This document shows, one piece after another, positions 56,904 through 64,000 of a stretch of DNA of 64,000 nt. The notes beneath the pieces were generated by a model. The model ran no database searches and had not been told where the DNA came from. It worked only from the letters and a program-made list of their open reading frames with translations. Each line of letters starts with the position of its first letter. Position 1 is the first letter of the stretch. This stretch comes from Euglena gracilis. Its lineage: Eukaryota > Euglenida > Euglenophyceae > Euglenales. A program made the translations under genes and the position numbers. The stretch spans positions 60,171,564-60,235,563 of the forward strand of contig CP154955.1 in NCBI GenBank assembly GCA_039621445.1. Direction: 5' to 3'.

Positions 56904-57384
56904 ACTCTCTTTGCCGCGTTCGTTTTCTCGTTCGGCGTCCGCGGCTTCTTTTTCGGCTTCTTCTTCGTCATCGGGTTGAAATCGTCGGGCAAAAATTCTT
57001 CATCGTGGTCGGTCACGGTTCTCCAATGTTTCACCTGGGAAAACGTGCAAATGCATTCTCCACACAAACTTGGTGAGACGGCGACCTTCAAGGTGTTGTG
57101 TCTTACTTCCAAAATGCGATAAGGCCCAAACCATTGACTTTCAATTTTCTTGAATTTCCTTTGTGGCCATCGATCCTTACTCGCGAGGACAAAATCACCA
57201 ACAAAATAGCTCGAATTTGGACGACGTTTGTTCAAAGACTTGTTTTTCAATTCACGCAACCTTTGAAGTCTTTTCATCACACCCTCTTGGATTTCAATAA
57301 GGTCCCTCAAAAAACTTTCAACGTTTGGGGTACTTCCAGGTTCGGGGATAATTTCACCTTTCCAACTTGGACGTCCCAAAAATA
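56900..57384 (-). pseudogene. Retrotransposon integrase C-terminus (GPY/F-like)
   Basis: Begins FLGRPSWKGE, directly continuing the interrupted integrase. It includes a basic region (RLRELKNKSLNKRR) and the GPY/F-like block QWFGPYRILEVRHNTLKV. The frame ends at a stop just before the chromodomain frame. Confidence 0.75.
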
Positions 57385-58506
57385 CACTCCGACACAAAAA
57401 TAATGAATCAGTCCCTCCACAAAAATAATGCATCACCTAAATTTTCCAGAATTGTCACGGTCTGGCATGCTTCATGGAAACTGACCTCAGAAACATGCAG
57501 CCGCTTCATTCAAACAGTGGTAACGCACAAAATGCAATCATAATACTCCAGAAACGCTGCCTGCTGCTGTAAATATCAAGTTTTCTGCGTGCACAATGCA
57601 TCAGGAAGTGATGTGACCCGTGGTGCACAAAGCGCATCCAGGGACCAAACCGCCAGTAAATCGCATCGGACGGCATCGTGCGATTCAGCAATGCGGTTCA
57701 TCGATGCACGCAGCGTGGCAGCACAGCGCAACAGGTCAGCATCCCCGCGTACGCAGCCCGCTCATTTGTGCGAGGGACGTTCCTGTGGCCGAGATGGTAT
57801 GTATTCTGTTCGCTTGCGCGCATCAAACGTCCCCCATTTGTCGCTGTCACCAGCCAACTCCAACGCGAAAGGGGCCTTCCACCGAAATACTTTTTCCTGT
57901 CTCCCCGAAACAGAGGCACAGTGTACCTGGAATCGCGCCCCAAATGGGAGTTTTCCTGCCCAGGAACGTCCTGGCCCACGATCAATATGATGTCGAGTAG
58001 CCCTTGGCTGCAATGACAGCATCCAATGCCAAATTGGCTGGTGACAGCGACAAATGGGGGACGTTTGATGCGCGCAAGCGAACAGAATACATACCATCTC
58101 GGCCACAGGAACGTCCCTCGCACAATTGAGCGGGCTGCGTACGCGGGGATGCTGACCTGTTGCGCTGTGCTACCACGCTGCGTGCATCGATGAACCGCAT
58201 TGCTGAATCGCACGATGCCGTCCGATGCGATTTACTGGCGGTTTGGTCCCTGGATGCGCTTTGTGCACCACGGGTCACATCACTTCCTGATGCAGTGTGC
58301 ACGCAGAAAACTTGATATTTACAGCAGCAGGCAGCGTTTCTGGAGTATTATGATTGTATTTTGTGCGTTACCACTGTTTGAATGAAGCGGCTGCATGTTT
58401 CTGAGGTCAATTTCCATGAAGCATGCCAGACCGTGACAATTCTGGAAAATTTAGGTGATGCATTATTTTTGTGGAGGGACTGATTCATTATTTTTGTGTC
58501 GGAGTG
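57385..58506. mobile_element. 1,122-bp palindromic (foldback) element inserted in integrase
   Basis: Arms 57385-57857 and 58034-58506 (473 bp each) are inverted copies with about five mismatches, around a 176-bp spacer. The ends are CACTCCGACACAAAAATAAT and the inverse. TA flanks both sides (57383-57384, 58507-58508). Symmetric open frames in the arms encode nothing recognisable. TA duplication fits a Tc1/mariner-type non-autonomous element. Confidence 0.9.
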
Positions 58507-58508
58507 TA

Positions 58509-59388
58509 GCTCACTTGGTGAATATCCCGTTTTTGGAGAAACTTGGGAATTCATCATCCATGAAACAACCGGTGTGAGCTTTGGCCAATCCATTGTTTTC
58601 ATTTCCAATGTCAATGCTCTCAAATTTTGCAAAAATGCTCGATTTGTTCGCTCACAAAGACCATTTGATTGTGGGTGTCGGGGAACCGAAAATTTGACGT
58701 CCACTCCGAAGGACCGAAACACTTTTTGATAGAAACCTTCTTGTTGTGAGAAACGAACATCATTGTCACTCATAATGCATTGAGGCTTGTCAAAATTCAA
58801 AATCCATTCCTTCCAAATCGATTTCAAAGTTTCCTCGCCACTTATGTTTTTGGAACACGGTATGAACTTCACAAACCTTGAGAGTGAATCCACAATTGTC
58901 AGAACGTAATTGAATTCATTGTGTGCATCCATTGAAATGAAATCAATGTGAAGTGTGTCGTTTGCAATTTGCGGTATCGGAAGCCACGAAATTAATCCAC
59001 GGTCGGTCGACGTGTTCGGTTTGCTTTTGAGAAAAACTTCGCAAAAATCGCAAATCCGTTTTGCCACACCAAACAATTTCCTTTTGGACTTATCCGACCA
59101 AAACATCTTTGAGAAGAAAAGAACGGTGCGCTCGGCACCCGGATGTCCATTCACATCATGGCACGACTTCAATGTTTTCTCAAGCTTCGCCTTGGGAACA
59201 ACTTTTTTGTTCTGGCAAAACAAACCCTTTTCCGATTTGTACATCAACCTTTCTCCAATGATGGTCGCTTTCCTTTCTTCCAAAGCGTTCCACATTTCTT
59301 GGAATTCGCTAGACAAATAATCTTCCCTTGAAAAAGGCAATGACTCACCGATCTTGAATGGAATGGCAAACTCCAATTGTCGATCCAT
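58509..59388 (-). pseudogene. Retrotransposon integrase, zinc-binding and catalytic core
   Basis: The HHCC zinc site is H77, H82, C113, C116. The catalytic triad is D149 (LHIDFIS), D208 (IMSDNDV) and E246 (GLCERTNRAF), with 37 residues between D208 and E246. The frame runs cleanly to SPSEL, where the palindromic TA element interrupts it. Confidence 0.85.
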
Positions 59389-60050
59389 CCTTTCAAAAGC
59401 TTCGGACGCGATGGAATCAAATCTTGTCCAATCAGTTCCTCAAATTTTCCTCGTGAAAGCCAATCCGGTAGTTCGTTTTTAACGCCGGGAATGTGTTTGA
59501 TAACCAAATTGAATTGGGAAAGAAACGTGTACAAAATTCGTAGTCGTGGGTTAGTCGGTGGTGCGGCGTCGAGAAAAGAACGTGTTGCTTGGTTGTCGCA
59601 AAACCACACAATTTTTTGATGGGCAACCATTCGGTATTGGGTTGACATTGTCAAAATTCCCGAAAGCAATTCCCTTTCATTGGTATTGTACCGTTGTCGG
59701 GTATCATTCCATTTCCACGAATAGTGGCCGAGAGGGACAAGGGTGATCGTGGTCGGGTAGGTATGTGGTCAAAACTCCCATCAGACTTCACTCCTTTTGA
59801 CTCCAAAATGGTTGATCTCCTTTTCAAGTCTTCCAAAATCTCTTTCGAAACTTTTTGCCATTAGAAAATTGTAGCTCCACCTTGAACATCACTTCAGTCG
59901 GTCAAAATCACGATTTCTCCACTCGGTCTCGGTGTTCCCAAACACGTCAATTTTGCCAATTTAGATTTGTGCTCGTCGAATTTGCTTTGCTCCTCCAAAC
60001 TCCATTTTCACGGTGTTTCCTTTTTGAGAAGTTCGGTTAACACGTGTGAT
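59244..60050 (-). pseudogene. Retrotransposon RNase H, with stops
   Basis: The start is recognisable as IVILTD followed by a TGA where the family has Ala in TDASD. Two further in-frame stops lie nearby (TGA after KKETP, TAA after GGATIF). The later part is open (59244-59669): VWFCDNQATRSFLDAA with the second catalytic Asp, and the connection to integrase IKHIPGVKNELPDWLSR. Confidence 0.7.
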
Positions 60051-61056
60051 GATTCGAAAATTTTGGTACGTGACGGCGAAAGAAATGCATTGCTCCGAGG
60101 AAAGATTGCAACTCTTTCAATTTGGAGACTTTTGCTTTTAGGATGGCATCAACCTTCTTTTTGCTCGGCGACCACGTCCCATGACTCAAATCAAATCCCA
60201 AATATTCCATGTTCGTTTGAAGGAATTCACACTTACTCAACTTCACACGGATTTGATGTTTTTGGCATTCTGAAAGAAACGCTTCAAGCAAAATGAGATG
60301 CTCTTCTTTTGAATCCGTGCCGATTCCGCAATCGTCAAAAAATGCACCGAGGTGACTCCTCGTCAAAATTTCCTTGAGGTTCGGCTTTGCTTTCACTTTG
60401 GAACTTAGGGGTTCGATCATTTCTTGGAAAATTCCGGGGGCACCTTGAAGTCCAAAAGGCATGCAAAGCCACCGACAACGCCGTCCGGAGGGGGTCGTGA
60501 ATGCCGAAAGTTCCTTTGCCCGGGGGGTCAACCCAACTTGCCAAAACCAGCTCCTTAGGTCAAGTTTCGTCTTGAACATTGTCTTCGCCATGTTTTCAAT
60601 AAGAATTTCCATATTCGGTAAAAATGCCGCGTGCGGTTTGGTTCGGCGGTTGAGTCGTACGGATTGTCCAACCATTCTTTTTGTCTTGCTTTCCTTTTTG
60701 TCGACGAGAAAAGTGGGCGAACAATACTTCGGAAAAGTGCCGGGGGGAAAGGGTTCAACCAACCCGGCTTGCACCAACTCATCAACTTGTGATTCAATTT
60801 CGGCACAATCTTGGGGGGACATGGGCCAACACTTGGAACGAAGGGGTGCATCTTTCCATTTCTCCTTGAGTTCCAAATACATTTCAACCAATTTGCATCC
60901 TTGACCGGGGGGTGGCAAGGGACCGAAAACGTCTTGATACTTCAAAATCAATCTTTTAACCTCGGGGGGTGCTTTCACCTTTTCGAGTTCCTTTGTAAAA
61001 TCCCCTTGAATGTTCGCACTTTCGAACGTAAAAGGGTTCGGTCGTTGGGAAGCCAT
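60037..61056 (-). pseudogene. Retrotransposon reverse transcriptase
   Basis: 339 codons open. RT blocks in order: SPTFLVDKK (113-121), TKLDLRSWFWQVGL (163-176), MPFGLQGAPGIFQ (199-211), FFDD catalytic box (239-242, F instead of the usual Y), VKLSKCEFL, and thumb LQSFLGAMHFFRRHV. The frame is lost before RNase H. Confidence 0.85.
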
Positions 61057-61736
61057 GTCTCTTTCGATTTGGTCGATTTTTTGGTGAAAAAGATTCGAAA
61101 TCTCCGTGCTTTGCTTTTCGAAACGGGGAATTTTCCGGACGCTTTCGCAAAAAGGACTTTCTCATTCTCCGATGAACTCTCTTCATCTTGGGCATTCAAC
61201 CAAAGGGAAAATTCGGAAACATCGGGGTCACACCCTTCCTTGGAATCACACCGAAGCACTTTCTTGATGTCCTTGAACCGAAAGAAATCCAAATCCACTT
61301 CATCGGTCAATTGGGCAATCATATCTTCCAACCGGGAGGAAATTTGCATCCACGCCATGTCAAAATCCAACCTTGTGGGAACAATGGGGTGAATTTCATC
61401 GTGAACCAACTCCACTTCTTTTGCACAAAGGGGGGCATTCTCCGTTTTAGGGGCAACATCCATCAAATGTTTCTTTTCAATCGGCACTTGAAATTTTGGA
61501 TAAAAATTCATTTGTTCATCCAACTTCGTTGAATCCCAACCTTTTGCTCTTTTTGAAATCCACTTGAGGCAAATTGGATCACATTCTTGAAGGGGAACCT
61601 CCATTTCCGTTGTGTCAATGTACGAAACAACCGTTTCCCATGGCGGACTTGGCAAAGGGGTACCATCCCAATCACCCTTGTAAAGTGGTGTGTCGGGTTG
61701 AACGAAAAATTGGCTCTTGGCCATCTTGCTCAACAA
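60975..61736 (-). pseudogene. Retrotransposon pol linker region
   Basis: Same frame as the methyltransferase-like domain after the TAA. It is acidic in places (QLTDEVDLDFFRFKD) with no known domain. It overlaps the next frame (start 61056), where the reverse transcriptase region begins; this is a frameshift or a natural frame change. Confidence 0.5.
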
Positions 61737-61739
61737 TCT

Positions 61740-62363
61740 TTACCATGAAGGTCCTTTCCATTTCGCGGTGACCAGGCATATTTTGCAAGGTTCTCGGATG
61801 ATCTTGCACACCACTCTTTCCAATTGGGAGAACGGGGGGTTGCACCACAACAAACCTTCCTTTCCCAAAAGAGTCCAATCGTAGTGAAAGGCATTGTTTT
61901 TTTGTGTGCAAAACTTCTTGGCTTGGGCGTTGGCAAAATTCGCAAAAAGATCCACACAAAAATCTTCCCTTTTCAAACCCAATTTCTCAAGAGCTTCCAT
62001 TTTCACTTGGTCGATAAGGGTGTAAGACTCCTTTTTAAACGCACGAAACATCCGAAAAACTTGAATTCCATCAACCCTCGCTTGCTTCAATGGGAAAAGC
62101 TTGCAATCGAAAAGGAGTTTCTCGGGGGGTGGTTGAGTCAAAATTCCACCACGCCTTGCGTTTCCCGACAAAAAATCCAAACCGAGGACCGCATCGAAGG
62201 CCGAGGTATCCGTCACTTGAACCTTATGCTCAAAGAGACATTCATCAAACTTCATGGTCAAAATGGTGGATCCCAAGGTGAAAACCGTTTTACCATTTGC
62301 CACTTGAACGGGGTATGCTTCTTCTTTCTTCAAAGCTTGCTCACACACAAACTTTTTTTGCAA
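61740..62363 (-). pseudogene. Protease C-terminus and adenine-methyltransferase-like domain
   Basis: Residues 1-75 continue an aspartic protease (AFDAVLGLDFLSG). Residues about 120-207 match the layout of Dam-like N6-adenine methyltransferase domains known from phages and DIRS retroelements: DLFANFANAQ (138-147), YDW (161-163) and the catalytic-type NPPF (175-178). The frame stops at TAA (61737-61739), right after KWKGPSW. The domain appears to continue beyond the stop (MAKSQFFVQPDTPLYKG), so this is a nonsense mutation. The role of such a domain in retroelements is not established. Confidence 0.6.
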
Positions 62364-63054
62364 TCACACTCACCGTTGCACCCGAATCGATGATTGCCTT
62401 CAAATTTGTGCCATTCACTTCAGCATTCAAAGTCCAAACTCGAATTCCACCAAACAAACAAACTCTTTGGCGTTTGTGGGGGCCACTCTCTTCATTTCCT
62501 TGGGGAACAATCACATTGGGGACATGGCCTTTGGTTGTGGTTGATCTCCTCCCCCATGGAAAGATTTGGTTTGTCGCTGGGTTTCTTTTCCGGATACTTG
62601 ACCCAACAATTCGATTCATAATGTCCTCTCTTTGAACAAAACTTGCAAGTAATCGTAGCACCAAACCTTTGTTGAAATTCTTTTGTGGGGGGTGCACTTG
62701 GGTTACTTGGGTCCAAAACCTCCCGAAAACTTCTTTGCACTCTCTCTCCCTTGCCTTTTCCTTTTCCTTTGCCTTTGCATTTTCCTTTGCCCTTTCCTTT
62801 TCCATTGGAAGGGGTATCTTGGGATGCTTCATCTCTTGGCCTTTTGGGGGGTTGCTCAAGTGCCAAAATTTTCTTGTCTTTAGGGGGGTCAAATGTTTGT
62901 CGGCCCATTCCTCTTTGACTTTCTCCTCCAAGGCCTTTTTGAGGTTTGCATATTCCTCGGTCATGCCTCGAAAAAATCGGTCGGCACGAAGCTCCGAAAA
63001 AGTCTTGGGGTTGATTTTCTCAATGAGTGTCAAAAACTTCTCTTGGGGGCTCAT
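62341..63054 (-). pseudogene. Retrotransposon gag C-terminus, zinc knuckle and protease start
   Basis: Frame 1 gives EKFLTLIEKINPKTFSELRA (capsid end) and, at its end, the protease active-site block NLKAIIDSGATVSVIAKK. The zinc knuckle CKFCSKRGHYESNC (C-X2-C-X4-H-X4-C) and a Lys/Gly-rich basic stretch lie in a second frame (62492-62908). The part of gag between them has therefore shifted frame twice. Confidence 0.7.
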
Positions 63055-63616
63055 GGCATTTTCGGTCCACTTGGAAAACTTTTATTCGAGGTCGAAGAAA
63101 AAGAGGGCCACCGTTGGGGGGTCCGGTTGATAAGGCAAAGAGGCCATCTTTTTGATTTCCCCTCTTATGGTTAAATCCGATTCCAACTTTGGGAACAACA
63201 CCGCCATTCTCAACAACACATCCTCGAACGAGAGGGGCATCACGTAAGGACTCCACAATCTTTTGTGCTTTTTTCTTTGCCATGTTGACCAACCAATCTT
63301 TCTTTTGTTGATCACTCCCCGATTCAAGGCCGGTTAATCTCAAAAACCGTTGCAACTTCTTCAAAAATGACTCAAAATCGTTGCCATCAAACTCGGGGGT
63401 TGGCAAAGGTGGCAATTTGTGGGTTGCGGGGTGATCACTTTCCGAGCCTTTAAACCCCAAAAATGTCTTCTCCAAAGACAAACTTGGTGAGAAGATTCCC
63501 CTTTCCTTTGAAAGTGTTGAAGGGGTTCCCAAATATGCCTTTTCCAAAGCTTCCATTTTTGTTCTTAATTCTTCAATTGTGTCCTCAATGGCACTTTTTT
63601 GGGGTGTTTCCTCCAT
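63020..63616 (-). pseudogene. Retrotransposon gag, N-terminal part
   Basis: The ATG frame begins MEETPQKSAIEDTIEELRTK, with a coiled-coil-like start and a capsid-like block (FDGNDFESFLKKLQRFLRL). Near 63250 the coding-like sequence moves to another frame (PLSFEDVLLRMAVLFPKLES) and the original frame continues only by chance to 63020, so a frameshift is likely. Confidence 0.6.
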
Positions 63617-64000
63617 CTTTTTTCGTGTACCAAGTCAAATTACCAACAACCGTGTGTAAAAAGGTGGTTTCCGGCCACAAATGTCTAGTGGGGACCCGTG
63701 CACACTTGAATCAAACTTAAAATGTCAAAACAATGCCCAAATGGTGGGTGAATGTGCAAAATTGGTCCAAACCAAAATCGGCTCAATGTCCCAGTCGGGG
63801 GGTAAATGGCCAAATGGGGGGTAAATGGGCGAATTGGGTCCACACTCGGAAACCACTTGGGGGTGCCCAAAAACACTTGTAAACACTTGGGGAACCTCCA
63901 AAACCCAAGTAAATGTCAAAAACTTGCTTGGACCAAATCGGCTCAATGGTCCAAATGGGGGTCAAATGGCCAAATGGGGGGTAAAATGGCCAAATGGGTC
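63617..64000. other. 5' leader side of the retrotransposon with short tandem repeats
   Basis: No gene. Repeated CCAAATGGGGGGTAAATGG and ATCGGCTCAATG steps occur from 63735 to the end. A primer-binding site could not be identified with confidence. Confidence 0.4.

Larger units (their letters stand above)
56313..63616 (-). mobile_element. Degenerate Ty3/gypsy (chromovirus-like) retrotransposon
   Basis: Minus-strand domain order: gag, CCHC zinc knuckle, aspartic protease, adenine-methyltransferase-like domain, reverse transcriptase, RNase H, integrase with HHCC and DDE, GPY/F-like C-terminus, chromodomain. RT-RH-IN order and a terminal chromodomain identify a Ty3/gypsy chromovirus. Several frameshifts, at least four in-frame stops and an insertion in integrase show that it is dead. 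LTRs were not recognised: the 5' LTR would lie beyond the right edge or in 63617-64000, and the 3' LTR left of 56300. Confidence 0.85.

Noticed and set aside
57506-58385. Mirror-image open frames as a gene pair
   Set aside because: They are identical because the element is a palindrome; no domain or codon bias supports coding.

Overview
The window is a repeat-saturated piece of nuclear DNA from a photosynthetic eukaryote. The only clear host gene is a tandem light-harvesting chlorophyll-protein (LHC) polyprotein gene at 14.3-28.2 kb on the + strand. It has eight GC-rich exons in the order A-B-A-B-A-B-A-B. Each A+B pair encodes one three-helix LHC protein of about 206 residues, and only the last B exon carries a stop codon. 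Introns between modules (B to A) are ordinary GT...AG introns. Introns inside modules (A to B) lack GT/AG, and their two ends can base-pair over about 12 nt. LHC polyproteins plus a mixture of conventional and base-paired nonconventional introns is the known signature of euglenophytes such as Euglena. I therefore infer a euglenid; a dinoflagellate is the main alternative. No exon for a signal or transit peptide is visible, and exon A1 begins at a 3' splice site, so the gene is 5'-incomplete here.

Layout. 0-2.9 kb: short palindromic and C-tract-terminated elements. 2.9-13.4 kb: a TA-flanked element split by a 10-kb element, which has terminal inverted repeats made of CCGCGG-rich sequence, an 8.1-kb satellite array (71-bp monomer, 2.53-kb higher-order repeat) and a pair of tRNA-like sequences. 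13.4-14.3 kb: hairpin-rich sequence upstream of the LHC exons. 14.3-28.2 kb: the LHC gene, with introns packed with nested insertions; one module plus its introns (2,118 bp) is duplicated almost perfectly in tandem. 28.2-32 kb: TCGAAC palindrome arrays, C-tract repeats, a hairpin element and a second pair of tRNA-like sequences. 32.06-52.28 kb: a segment present three times in tandem (10.7, 5.0 and 4.5 kb). The copies differ mainly by insertions, including an inverted 3.2-kb relative of the satellite-bearing element. 52.3-56.3 kb: low-copy, hairpin-rich sequence with no recognised gene apart from a possible RNase H fragment. 56.3-63.6 kb: a degenerate Ty3/gypsy-type (chromovirus-like) retrotransposon on the - strand. 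It carries an adenine-methyltransferase-like domain between protease and reverse transcriptase and is split by a 1,122-bp TA-flanked palindromic element.

Taken together, the window records layered insertion. Many unrelated-looking elements share C-tract ends and TA flanks, and many contain a hairpin of constant core GGCGC-NNN-GCGCC with covarying outer stems. Most long open frames outside the LHC gene and the retroelement are by-products of tandem or palindromic repeats and are not annotated as genes.
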